Below are positions 1 to 7,483 of a stretch of DNA of 64,000 nt, piece by piece. The stretch spans positions 84,611 through 148,610 of the forward strand of contig CALUVM010000003.1 of the NCBI GenBank assembly GCA_944324255.1, written 5' to 3'. The notes beneath the pieces were generated by a model. It saw only the letters and a list, made by a program, of their open reading frames with translations. It made no database searches and was not told where the DNA came from. Within the stretch, counting starts at the first letter, position 1. The number at the start of each line of letters is the position of its first letter. The stretch comes from Candidatus Gastranaerophilales bacterium (GTDB lineage Bacteria > Cyanobacteriota > Vampirovibrionia > Gastranaerophilales > Gastranaerophilaceae). A program made the translations under genes and the position numbers.

Positions 1-1
1 C

Positions 2-1123
2 CTGCCTACAATTGTTACAAGCAAGCCGGAAGTTATTCCTATCAAAAACTCATTTATGATATCAACAGCTCTTCATCCGACTGTTGTCGGGTTAATTTGG
101 CTTATTTCCATAATGCTTGCAATAATGGGAATAAATCTGGATTTGTTCGGAAAGCCAAAAGTTCAACCAAAGCGTGATATTGAGTTTGTTCTTGTTGATA
201 AACCAGGAAAACCCAGAGATCCAAATACTAAAAACAGAGCTGATATAGATTCAAGAAGCGGCGGGAAAAATGATCCAACAAGAAAGGTTTCAATGCCTTC
301 GCCTGCTCCAAGAAAAGCTCAAAAGCCATCTGCAGCGGCTGCAAGTGCTAATAAAATTATAAAAAAACAGCAGCAGGCTGTACAAAAACAGATAAAAAAA
401 CAAACCCAGCAGCAGGCACCTAAGAAAACCGTAACACAGCCTAAAGCTCAACCAGCTCCGGCAGCTAAACCTTCACAGGCGAAACCTGCACCGCCGACAG
501 CCAGACCGAGTGCAAGACCTGTTTCAACGCCGGCTCCTGTTGCTAAACCGTCAACACCGTTTACAGTTCCGGCTCCAAAAGGTGCGCCTATCGGTAAAAC
601 CTTATCAACGGGACCTATCGGAGGTTCTTCAACAGCAGGGGCTGCAAAAACATCAGGCGGAAGCGGCAGACCGTCAAGCTCGGGAACTTATGCACCAAGA
701 CCTTCTTTGTCACCTTCAGCAGGCGGCGGGGGCGGTCAATTATCAAGAGGTTCCGCACCGGGTGGTACAGGAAACATCGGCAACCCCGGAGGAGGCGGAG
801 GAGCGCCGGGGATTGATGCATTAAGAGAACCTGACTTTGGTCCTTACATGAGAGAATTACAAAGAAGAATTAAACTCAATTGGGATCCGCCTAAAGGAAA
901 TGAAAGTAAACGTGTTGTGCTATTGTTTAAGATAGCAAAGGATGGCAGGCTGCTTTCTTGCAGAATCCATCGTTCATCCGGATTACCGACGGCTGACCAG
1001 GCTGCGATGAAGGCTGTAGAGCTAACAGCTCCATTCAGACCGCTGCCTGCGGATTTTAAAGGGCAGAGTATAGATATCCAGTTTACATTTGATTATAATG
1101 TATTTGGAGCGTCAAAGTATTAA
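2..1123 (+). CDS. TonB-like energy transducer, 5'-partial
   Basis: TonB-type protein that would carry ExbB/ExbD proton-motive energy across the periplasm to outer-membrane receptors. The reading frame is open to the left edge. The first ATG (56) has no Shine-Dalgarno sequence, so the real start is probably outside the window. Counting from that ATG: one membrane segment at about residues 10-28, then a long Lys/Gln/Pro/Ala-rich linker (about 75-190), a Gly/Ser-rich stretch (about 190-255), and a TonB-C-like domain (about 260-350) with YMRELQRRIKLNWDPP and a SSGLPTADQAAMKAV segment typical of the fold. The exbB-exbD-exbD genes follow directly, which supports the call. A TolA-like role is possible. 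Confidence 0.85.
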   Translation: MPTIVTSKPEVIPIKNSFMISTALHPTVVGLIWLISIMLAIMGINLDLFGKPKVQPKRDIEFVLVDKPGKPRDPNTKNRADIDSRSGGKNDPTRKVSMPSPAPRKAQKPSAAAASANKIIKKQQQAVQKQIKKQTQQQAPKKTVTQPKAQPAPAAKPSQAKPAPPTARPSARPVSTPAPVAKPSTPFTVPAPKGAPIGKTLSTGPIGGSSTAGAAKTSGGSGRPSSSGTYAPRPSLSPSAGGGGGQLSRGSAPGGTGNIGNPGGGGGAPGIDALREPDFGPYMRELQRRIKLNWDPPKGNESKRVVLLFKIAKDGRLLSCRIHRSSGLPTADQAAMKAVELTAPFRPLPADFKGQSIDIQFTFDYNVFGASKY

Positions 1124-1161
1124 TTTGAGTAGAATATAAAGAGATAAAGGGGTAAAATATT

Positions 1162-1809
1162 ATGGATTTATTATTACATTCAATTCAACTGGACTGGCCG
1201 GTATTACTGCCGATATTAATTTGTTCAATATTGACTCTGATGGTGGCTATTGACAGAGCTGCATTTTACAATGCGAACAAAAGAAACGTTATTGAATTTA
1301 TACCGAGATTACAAAAAGAACTCGTTAAGAATAATCTTATGGGAGCGCAGAATCTTGCTGTTCAATGCGGAGGTATAATAGGTGAAGTAACCGAAGAAGC
1401 TGTCAGAATATTTTCAGAACAGAAAAAAGGTTTCTCCAGATCTTTTGATATTGCTGCAGCTCTGGCTACAAGAAAGCTTGAACACAGATTGACAATATTA
1501 GGTACTATTGGCGGTGTTGCTCCTTTCTTAGGTTTGTTTGGTACTGTTGTAAGAATTCTTTATACATTCCAGGATTTAGCTTCGCAGGGTAATCAGTCTG
1601 CGGCTGTTGCAATGGGTATCGGTTCCGCTCTTATCGCTACGGCATTCGGTCTTGGGGTCGCTATTGTAGCTGTTGTTTGCTATAACACTTTCCAATCGAC
1701 TGTAAGAAGATTTGAGGATGACTTCCAGTTAATCAAATTATTGTTCTTGAGTTTTGTTGATTCGGAAGAGGAAGCAGCTTTACAATCAAAATCAAGTGTA
1801 GCTCTTTAA
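1162..1809 (+). CDS. exbB: ExbB/TolQ/MotA-type proton channel protein
   Basis: Inner-membrane proton-channel subunit that energises TonB together with ExbD. The 215 residues contain three predicted membrane segments: near the N-terminus (about 14-30), and a pair in the C-terminal half around GTIGGVAPFLGLFGTVV and IGSALIATAFGLGVAIVAVV. These match the conserved ExbB/TolQ TM2-TM3 core, with the Gly/Pro-rich loop before TM2. The ATG follows an AAAGGGG ribosome site. It sits 38 nt after the TonB-like gene and 12 nt before the first exbD, so it belongs to one operon. TolQ is an alternative name, but the adjacent TonB-C protein favours ExbB. Confidence 0.9.
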   Translation: MDLLLHSIQLDWPVLLPILICSILTLMVAIDRAAFYNANKRNVIEFIPRLQKELVKNNLMGAQNLAVQCGGIIGEVTEEAVRIFSEQKKGFSRSFDIAAALATRKLEHRLTILGTIGGVAPFLGLFGTVVRILYTFQDLASQGNQSAAVAMGIGSALIATAFGLGVAIVAVVCYNTFQSTVRRFEDDFQLIKLLFLSFVDSEEEAALQSKSSVAL

Positions 1810-1821
1810 TAAGGTGAAATA

Positions 1822-2328
1822 ATGGGTATAAAAACAGGCAAAAAAGCTTTATTTACAGAAATAAATATTACACCTTTAACAGATATTTTCCTTGTTCTGT
1901 TAATTATTATGATGGTTGTAGCTCCTACATTTCAGTCAATAGATAATTCTATAACCATACCGGAGGTTAACAGCGGAAATTCGATTGAACAGGGGAAAAT
2001 AACTGTTTCCGTAACCCGTGATGGAACTCTTTATGTTCAGGATAAGCGCTCTACTCCGGAAACACTGGCGGCTGATTTAGCTGCCGTAAAAGGTGATTCC
2101 AAAGACCCTGAACTTGTTGTTAAAGCTGATGAAAAAGCCAAAAGCTCTGTTATTATGGAAATTATGGATGCCGCTCAGGATGCAAACTATAAAAAACTTA
2201 TAGTTGCCGGAGAACCTCTTAATAAAAAAGAACAGAAGAAGTTAGAGGAAGCTCAGGAAGAGGCGACAACAAATTATACATCTAATAATATTTTACCTTC
2301 AAATACTTATGAGGATTGGAGTAATTAA
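1822..2328 (+). CDS. exbD: ExbD/TolR family protein (first copy)
   Basis: ExbD subunit of the TonB motor. It has a short cytoplasmic N-terminus, one membrane helix and a periplasmic domain. The signature EINITPLTDIFLVLLIIMMV (about residues 14-33) includes the membrane Asp (LTD) used for proton translocation. At 168 residues it is longer than the second copy, because of a Lys/Glu-rich C-terminal extension ending in an Asn/Thr/Ser-rich tail. The start follows AAGGTG. Its TAA overlaps the next ATG (TAATG), so the two exbD genes are probably translationally coupled. Confidence 0.92.
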   Translation: MGIKTGKKALFTEINITPLTDIFLVLLIIMMVVAPTFQSIDNSITIPEVNSGNSIEQGKITVSVTRDGTLYVQDKRSTPETLAADLAAVKGDSKDPELVVKADEKAKSSVIMEIMDAAQDANYKKLIVAGEPLNKKEQKKLEEAQEEATTNYTSNNILPSNTYEDWSN

Positions 2329-2705
2329 TGCGTGACAGTTTTAATGAAATAAATATTACACCGTTAACGGATATATTTCTTGTATTGCTAATCATAATGA
2401 TGGTTATTGCTCCGATGCTTGATCAGCAGGGGTTGAATCTTGCGGTTCCGGAAGTTGTTGATAAACAGCAGGTTCAACAGGATCCTAAAATTATGAATAT
2501 GGCTGTAACTTTTGATAATAGATATTTTTATGGTGATGAAGAAGTCCAATCTGCTGATTTAGGTAATCTAATTACTGCTCATCTTAAAGAATTTCCTGAC
2601 GGGATGCTTATTCAGGTTGATGATAATTCTGACCACGGCGCTGTTGTAAAATTGATGGATGTTGCAAGGAATTCCGGAATAACAAGTATTTCTTTGGCTA
2701 GGTAA
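2328..2705 (+). CDS. exbD: ExbD/TolR family protein (second copy)
   Basis: A 125-residue ExbD paralogue. Its N-terminal 30 residues nearly repeat those of the preceding gene (INITPLTDIFLVLLIIMMV, with the conserved Asp). The periplasmic part diverges and lacks the charged extension, so the motor may contain hetero-oligomeric ExbD. The start overlaps the previous stop, and a GGAG site lies about 7 nt upstream. The 3' end overlaps convergent holB by 8 nt, and no terminator was found between them. Confidence 0.92.
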   Translation: MRDSFNEINITPLTDIFLVLLIIMMVIAPMLDQQGLNLAVPEVVDKQQVQQDPKIMNMAVTFDNRYFYGDEEVQSADLGNLITAHLKEFPDGMLIQVDDNSDHGAVVKLMDVARNSGITSISLAR

Positions 2706-3549
2706 TAATTTTTAAACACAAGTTGTCAAAAATATTAATCGGTTTCATTCCAAGCCTTGCTTGCTCAAGACTTTCTTCCGTTAATCTTATGTGGTCAATA
2801 AACTCGCTCCTTTTAGGGTTTGACTTAAGCACTGTAAGTATATAGTTTTGGATACTTTGTAAAACCTCTGTAACAGTGTGTTCTTTAGTTAAGTCTGTAA
2901 GTTTTTGTGAAAGGTCAAAAATATCCTTCCTTTCAAAATCCCAGTAATTTTCAAAAACTCCTTTTATAATATCGTAATTATAATTTACTCCTTCTTTTGA
3001 CGGGACAAAGAAACATTGAGAACGTGAAATTATAGTAGGAAGAAGATCATCAATATATCTTGTCAAAAATATAAATGTAACTCCGGGCTGGGGTTCTTCT
3101 ATAATTTTTAACAGAGAATTGGCTGTTTCTGCCTGAAAATTCGTTTGATTTAAGCCTGAAATATTTCCTTCTTCATCTCTATCACAAAATATAAACACTC
3201 TGTGGAATTCTGATGCGGACATAAGAGTTTCTTTTATGAGAGCGGCTTGTTTAATTGAAATAACTGTTTTAGAATCATCGTCTTCCGGCTTGTTATCAAT
3301 TCTGGAAATAGTCATTACTGCAGGATGGGAGTGCTCTCTTATCCATTTACAGTTAAGACATTCGCAATTGTCTGATTTATCATTCTTGCAGTTTAGAAGC
3401 CTTGCCACTTCTGTCGCTAAGATATATTGTGATTCCAAATCATTCCCGTAAAAAAGTATACTCTGCGGAAGCGGTCTTGAATCGGAAGTCAGAGCCTGAG
3501 TGAAATAATTTGTTAAAAACGGATACTTATCTGATAATAGCACACTCAA
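2698..3549 (-). CDS. holB: DNA polymerase III subunit delta'
   Basis: Clamp-loader delta' subunit, an AAA+-fold protein that does not hydrolyse ATP. The 283 residues have the expected degenerate P-loop region (SILFYGNDLESQ, without GKT). A four-cysteine zinc module follows at about 53-66 (CKNDKSDNCECLNC). Then come the segment NSLLKIIEEPQPGVTFIFLT and ISRSQC, equivalent to the box VI/VII and sensor regions of delta'/gamma proteins. It overlaps the upstream holA by 23 nt, so delta and delta' are co-transcribed and probably co-translated. Confidence 0.9.
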   Translation of the reverse strand: MSVLLSDKYPFLTNYFTQALTSDSRPLPQSILFYGNDLESQYILATEVARLLNCKNDKSDNCECLNCKWIREHSHPAVMTISRIDNKPEDDDSKTVISIKQAALIKETLMSASEFHRVFIFCDRDEEGNISGLNQTNFQAETANSLLKIIEEPQPGVTFIFLTRYIDDLLPTIISRSQCFFVPSKEGVNYNYDIIKGVFENYWDFERKDIFDLSQKLTDLTKEHTVTEVLQSIQNYILTVLKSNPKRSEFIDHIRLTEESLEQARLGMKPINIFDNLCLKIIT

Positions 3550-4489
3550 CCTCCGATATTAAATCAATTGATTCTGCAGATTTTAGTTTGTACTCTGTTT
3601 CAAAAAGATTCTGCTGAAGTTTGACTAAATCCGCAACCTTCGTATTTTTAAGTTTTTGCAAAGTTTGCTTTACTACAAATTCATGCTGACCTGTTAATTT
3701 AGAAAGTTCAAATGTTGAAAGATTTGATTTTGTTTTCAGGATAATCCATCTTCGTATCATTGTCTGCAATGCCGATAGAATCTCTAAAGGATGTTTCTTA
3801 TCTAACAACTTTTTGAATTCCAAAAGAGCAAGGTCTTTTTTGTTTACCATTATTAAATCAGCAAGGTTAAATAAGTCCTCGTTAGAGATGGCAATTTCTT
3901 CCACCATTTTTTTAGTAACAGTCTTTTCAGGATAGGCAAGGAGTTTTAGTTTATCTAATTCCCCGTCAAATTCTCTCAAGTTGTTCCCGATATGCTGTAT
4001 GAGAAGTTCAAGCGCATCATCTTTCAGGCTCAACCCCTTTTTCTTTGCTCTTAATTTTATCCAGCTTGAAATTTCTGCTGTTTTATATGTTTTAAAAGAC
4101 GGAAACTCTTTTGGATTATATTTGCTTAGAATTTTATACAGCTTCCTTCTTGAATCCAGTTTCTTATTTTCATCTCTTGGAAGTTTTACTACAAAAACAA
4201 TATCAAGACCTTCGGGGTTGTTTTTAAGCGCATCTTCAATATCTTCAAGTTCTGAATCCTCAAAGAAATTTTTGTTAGATAAAAAGTACTTTTCTGAATT
4301 AATAACCACAAGCATATTCCCGAACATCATAGGCGGTGTCCGGAGCGCTGTAGAAAGTTCAGAATATTCAGGATTATCAAGGACTTGAAAACTCATAGAT
4401 ATAAAATCCGGATTGAGTTTTGATTTCATATCCTCAATTTCTAACTCAATATTAAAGTCTTCATCCCCGTAAAAAAAGTAAACTGCCAT
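3527..4489 (-). CDS. holA: DNA polymerase III subunit delta
   Basis: Clamp-loader delta subunit (320 residues), the wrench that opens the beta clamp. It starts MAVYFFYGDEDFNIE, the usual N-terminus with an FYGD/E element. The middle and C-terminal parts match the family: SSWIKLRAKKKG, LIQHIGNNLREFDGELDKLKLL, then a helical C-terminal domain starting near HPLEILSALQTMIRR. There is no Shine-Dalgarno sequence. A TATAAT box ends 6 nt before the ATG, predicting a leaderless mRNA that carries holA-holB. It follows the pilin-like gene's terminator. Confidence 0.92.
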   Translation of the reverse strand: MAVYFFYGDEDFNIELEIEDMKSKLNPDFISMSFQVLDNPEYSELSTALRTPPMMFGNMLVVINSEKYFLSNKNFFEDSELEDIEDALKNNPEGLDIVFVVKLPRDENKKLDSRRKLYKILSKYNPKEFPSFKTYKTAEISSWIKLRAKKKGLSLKDDALELLIQHIGNNLREFDGELDKLKLLAYPEKTVTKKMVEEIAISNEDLFNLADLIMVNKKDLALLEFKKLLDKKHPLEILSALQTMIRRWIILKTKSNLSTFELSKLTGQHEFVVKQTLQKLKNTKVADLVKLQQNLFETEYKLKSAESIDLISEVECAIIR

Positions 4490-4495
4490 ACTATG

Positions 4496-4501
4496 ATTAT
4501 A
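4496..4501 (-). promoter_or_regulatory. -10 box for leaderless holA-holB
   Basis: TATAAT on the minus strand with 6 nt to the holA ATG, which puts the expected transcription start on or next to the start codon. No SD is present. I saw no good -35 box. Confidence 0.55.
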
Positions 4502-4502
4502 C

Positions 4503-4536
4503 TATAAAAAGAAAACCGGAATATTAAATATTCCGG
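4503..4536 (-). terminator. Rho-independent terminator after the pilin-like gene
   Basis: A perfect inverted repeat (CCGGAAT arms, 4516-4536) is followed on the minus strand by the T-rich tract TTTTCTTTTT. It lies 29 nt past the pilin-like stop and just upstream of the holA -10 box, so it insulates holA. Confidence 0.75.
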
Positions 4537-4540
4537 ATAT

Positions 4541-4555
4541 AATTGTAATTATGTT
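4541..4555 (+). repeat. Partial third copy of the 6.2/6.4 kb inverted-repeat arm
   Basis: The 15 bases AATTGTAATTATGTT are identical to the core of the arm at 6428-6449 (same orientation) and inverted relative to the arm at 6215-6236. With the 6215 arm it therefore flanks the whole pilin-like coding region. The homology stops after 15 bp. Confidence 0.6.
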
Positions 4556-4564
4556 TTAAAAAAA

Positions 4565-6199
4565 TTATTTTTCTATTTTTGATAATTGTTTTTCAAGTTT
4601 AGCAATACGAGCTTCAAGTTGTTCATTTTCTTTCTTTAATTCTGCTGTGGTTTGCAGAAGTTCTTTATTTTGTTGTCTAAGCTCACCTGTTTTTGTATCA
4701 AGTTCTTTTATTGCATTAATCATGGCGTAGAACATATCTTCCCATCTGATTCTTAAGAAACCGTCTTCCCCTTTCATTACCGCATTAGGAAAAACTTTCT
4801 GTAAGTCTTGAGCGATAACACCGACACGAGGTGTCTTTTCAGGGTCGTTTTTGAAGGTATAGTTGTAGACTTTAAGTTGCTTAATTTTATTCAAGCCATC
4901 AGAACAAACTTCACCAACATTTTTCAACCTTCGGTCAGATGGGTCATAATACAAATGTCCGCCTGTTGTACGTCCTATCTTACCATATTTATAGTTGCCG
5001 TAACCAAAAAATCTTCCCCAGACATCACCTCTAGCCTTTGCTAGTGCAGTAGTCCCATCAACAATTAGCTGTCCCGGAATGTAAACTGTCGCATATTCAT
5101 CTCCTAAAACTATTTCGTTATCGTGAGAAGTAGATGCATTATAGCCAATAGCCGTACTGTTTTTACCAGTAACTTTAGTTCTGTAGCCTAAAGCTAAAGA
5201 AGCACTGCCAAACGCTCTTGCATAATATCCAAAAGATGCGGCATCATAACCTGTCGCTTGTGCGCTATATCCTACTGCCAGAGAGGTATTACTTGAAGCA
5301 GTCGTTACTCGACCTATAGCCATTGAATATTTACCGGATGCATTAGAATCTGCTCCTAGTGCTAAAGAATTTTGTCCAGTTGCTAAAGCATTCCTTCCTA
5401 ATGCTATACCATAATTTCCCGATGCGGTTGAATTATGCCCAATTGCCACAGATGCACCATCCCCGGAAGCTTCTGCGCTGCCTCCTATGCAGATTGAGCA
5501 ATAACCACCTGCATTTGCTGAACGCCCTAACGCAATTGAATTTTGCCCCATAGCATTTGCAAGACAACCTTGAGCTATTGAGCTACTTCCTGATGCTGAT
5601 GACTGTGTTCCAAAAGCTATTGAATCCCCGCCCGATGCGGTTGATGTATCACCTACTGCAAAAGAGTAAGAACCTTTAGCATAAGCTTTCCGCCCGATAG
5701 CAATTCCTGACTGACCTTCTGCAGTCGCCAGACCTCCAATTGCAACAGTTGATATTTCTCGACCTTCTGCCGTTCTTCCAATAGCAACTGCGTCTGTTGA
5801 TTTTGCATTAGCATCATATCCTACAGCAACCGTTCCCGTACTGGAAATAGAATTGTTCGATATTGCCACTGAAGTGTTAATTGACGATATTCCAACCACA
5901 TTAGCTCCGCCGGAACTTCCGATAGCCATTTGAGGTTCGGTACTGCTTGACTCTATATAAAATTTCGCATTATTAGCTTTTGAAGCATCCACTGCTCCTA
6001 CCATTGCAGTTTTATTAGTATTCCCGTCAGGGTTATATACGATAGAACCGTTCAGACCTGCATACATCCATGGGCTGTTACCGGCTCCTGCATCTCTCAT
6101 CATCTTCTTACTTACCATAGGTGCCGTTGCTGCAGCTATAATAGCTGTTATCAACAGTACTATCATCATTTCCATCAGCGAAAAGCCTTGTTTCTTCAT
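4565..6199 (-). CDS. Prepilin-like protein with YadA-type head repeats and a peptidase S74 chaperone domain
   Basis: Modular surface protein of 544 residues. An N-terminal class III signal MKKQGFSLMEMMIVLLITAI is cut by prepilin peptidase after the Gly, leaving F+1 and E+5 and the hydrophobic pilin helix. Residues of about 95-390 are repeats of the form AIGxxAxAxGxxSxAxG, the left-handed beta-roll of YadA/Hia heads. The C-terminus (about 410-510) is a peptidase S74/intramolecular chaperone domain with the Ser/Lys self-cleavage signature SDRRLK and GVIAQDLQKVFP, then a heptad coiled coil. There is no outer-membrane beta-barrel anchor, so it is not an autotransporter. I chose this start because AGAGGAAAAAT precedes it; an in-frame ATG 45 nt upstream would bury the pilin signal. 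S74 domains usually trimerise phage tail fibres and bacterial surface fibres. Confidence 0.85.
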   Translation of the reverse strand: MKKQGFSLMEMMIVLLITAIIAAATAPMVSKKMMRDAGAGNSPWMYAGLNGSIVYNPDGNTNKTAMVGAVDASKANNAKFYIESSSTEPQMAIGSSGGANVVGISSINTSVAISNNSISSTGTVAVGYDANAKSTDAVAIGRTAEGREISTVAIGGLATAEGQSGIAIGRKAYAKGSYSFAVGDTSTASGGDSIAFGTQSSASGSSSIAQGCLANAMGQNSIALGRSANAGGYCSICIGGSAEASGDGASVAIGHNSTASGNYGIALGRNALATGQNSLALGADSNASGKYSMAIGRVTTASSNTSLAVGYSAQATGYDAASFGYYARAFGSASLALGYRTKVTGKNSTAIGYNASTSHDNEIVLGDEYATVYIPGQLIVDGTTALAKARGDVWGRFFGYGNYKYGKIGRTTGGHLYYDPSDRRLKNVGEVCSDGLNKIKQLKVYNYTFKNDPEKTPRVGVIAQDLQKVFPNAVMKGEDGFLRIRWEDMFYAMINAIKELDTKTGELRQQNKELLQTTAELKKENEQLEARIAKLEKQLSKIEK

Positions 6200-6214
6200 A
6201 TTTTTCCTCTTTCT

Positions 6215-6236
6215 TGCAACATAATTACAATTGTGT
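6215..6236 (+). repeat. Left arm of a perfect 22-bp inverted repeat
   Basis: The reverse complement of 6428-6449 without mismatch. It contains the internal palindrome ACAATTGT. It lies in the 5' leader of the pilin-like gene, between the predicted promoter and the ribosome site. Confidence 0.85.
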
Positions 6237-6427
6237 TGTGCCATGGATATAATACCAGACTATTATTGATTTGTACAGAGTATAATTTTTATTAAGAATG
6301 TTCGGAAGAATTTGTTTCTCAAACACGCATCAGCAGAAGCTTTCGCTATCGTTTCGAAACAAATTTTCCTCATTTTTCAGGTTAATTCAGGAACCCGCAG
6401 CTTGCGCCATTTTCATTTACCCCTACG
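6237..6427. other. Spacer between inverted repeats; candidate invertible promoter segment
   Basis: This 191-bp non-coding segment holds the pilin promoter and a nested imperfect inverted repeat (AATTTGTTTC near 6307-6316 and GAAACAAATT near 6356-6365). No open frame of note. The arrangement resembles phase-variable promoter switches, but a MITE or a paired operator would look similar. No recombinase gene lies nearby. Confidence 0.4.
6249..6277 (-). promoter_or_regulatory. Promoter of the pilin-like gene, inside the inverted repeat
   Basis: TGTACA, 17 nt, then TATTAT preceded by TGG (extended -10), pointing towards the pilin-like gene. Transcription would start near 6242 and give a leader of about 43 nt containing the left repeat arm. 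Confidence 0.5.
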
Positions 6428-6449
6428 ACACAATTGTAATTATGTTGCA
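6428..6449 (+). repeat. Right arm of the 22-bp inverted repeat
   Basis: Perfect inverse of 6215-6236. The match ends exactly at 22 bp on both sides. I saw no target-site duplication outside the arms. Confidence 0.85.
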
Positions 6450-6529
6450 TACTCCTGCTAAAGATTTGTTATAGTTAAGTTTTGTAAATTGTGTGTCTTA
6501 ACAAAGTTTAAAATAGTATTTAAATGATA

Positions 6530-6535
6530 TATAAT
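6530..6535 (+). promoter_or_regulatory. -10 box for the 70-residue gene
   Basis: TATAAT ending 8 nt before the ATG at 6544, with no convincing SD. Fits leaderless transcription. No clear -35. Confidence 0.4.
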
Positions 6536-6543
6536 ATAGGTAT

Positions 6544-6756
6544 ATGTATATCGTCAAGAATTTGAAGGACTATGAATTGTCCCACAAGCAAAGGATTTTT
6601 GCTGGCTACATTAAGGATAATGTTGATTCTTTCGTTTGCTATGAAAAAGTAACAAACCGCATGGCAATGCGTAAATATTTTGCGCCTTCAGCTGATTATA
6701 TAGTATACACTACTGCTATAGGGGATCCTTCTTTATTGGTCAGAAGAGCCGGTTAA
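6544..6756 (+). CDS. Small hypothetical protein (70 aa)
   Basis: I do not recognise this protein. It is a basic, tyrosine-rich 70-residue chain with no signal peptide, membrane segment or metal motif. It sits alone between the inverted-repeat segment and a secreted unknown. A TATAAT 8 nt before the ATG suggests a leaderless transcript and supports a real gene. If the upstream segment inverted, its promoter would point towards this gene. Coding status is moderate because of the size. Confidence 0.5.
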   Translation: MYIVKNLKDYELSHKQRIFAGYIKDNVDSFVCYEKVTNRMAMRKYFAPSADYIVYTTAIGDPSLLVRRAG

Positions 6757-6782
6757 GGATTATTCACAAAAATACTTATATG

Positions 6783-6791
6783 TGTTATTCT
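6783..6791 (+). promoter_or_regulatory. Extended -10 box for the secreted 202-aa protein
   Basis: TGT followed by TATTCT, then 7 nt to the ATG at 6799. No SD is present. Leaderless pattern. Confidence 0.45.
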
Positions 6792-6798
6792 TTTTGTT

Positions 6799-7407
6799 AT
6801 GAAGAGAATTCTAATCGCAGTGCTTTTTATATTAATAATTTTACCATCTGTGGCTGCTATGCCTTTTGTGAAATTTAACGGAAATAAATACTCCCTTTAT
6901 TTTAGTGCTAAATCTCCGGAAGACGGCAGTTTTATTAATGAATATTATAAATCTGGTGAAACTTATGAAAACTGGACTGAACTCATAGGCGTGTATCATT
7001 ATCCTAACGAGTATTCTCCTATAGAATTTGCAAAATCTATGTCTGAGCAGTTGAACTCAATAAGTTCTCCTAATACTTTAATGATAAATGACACTTCAAA
7101 TTCAGCACTTTTAGACTTTATTCTGGTTGATTCATCCAGAATGCCTATGATACTCGAATTTAATTTGTTCAAATATGAGAAAAGTCCCGTATGCGGGACA
7201 GTTGCCATTCAATATGCAAAAAGATATTTAATTAATAATATGCTTGAAATAGATGAGGTAAAAAGTTTCTTTGATAAAAACAGAGAAAAATGCTTAAATA
7301 AGGTCGAAAAATTAAAAATTCCCGAGCTTGTTACCTATAATATAGAAAGAGGAAAATATGTAAAAAATGAAGGGATAATATCAGAGGATATAACGGGGCT
7401 TGATTAA
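6799..7407 (+). CDS. Secreted hypothetical protein
   Basis: Unrecognised 202-residue protein with a clear Sec signal peptide (MKRILIAVLFILIILPSVAA, cleavage probably after the Ala-Met region near 20-22). The mature part mixes strands and helices and has two cysteines (about 134 and 165) that could form a periplasmic disulfide. It has no lipobox. The start is supported by an extended -10 box 7 nt upstream. It precedes the RND efflux operon by 76 nt, but nothing links the two functionally. Confidence 0.7.
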   Translation: MKRILIAVLFILIILPSVAAMPFVKFNGNKYSLYFSAKSPEDGSFINEYYKSGETYENWTELIGVYHYPNEYSPIEFAKSMSEQLNSISSPNTLMINDTSNSALLDFILVDSSRMPMILEFNLFKYEKSPVCGTVAIQYAKRYLINNMLEIDEVKSFFDKNREKCLNKVEKLKIPELVTYNIERGKYVKNEGIISEDITGLD

Positions 7408-7483
7408 TTAAATCTTGACTTCTGCCCGTTTTTGCGCTACTGTTTAAAGTTGAACAAACCTTTTTTTAGACATTGGAGAGAGA

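Noticed and set aside
510..824. Open frame overlapping the TonB-like gene
   Set aside because: It lies entirely inside the repetitive Pro/Ala/Gly linker of TonB in another frame and has no ribosome site.
4565..6199. Trimeric autotransporter adhesin
   Set aside because: The head repeats fit, but there is no YadA-type membrane anchor; the C-terminus is an S74 chaperone domain and the N-terminus is a pilin signal.
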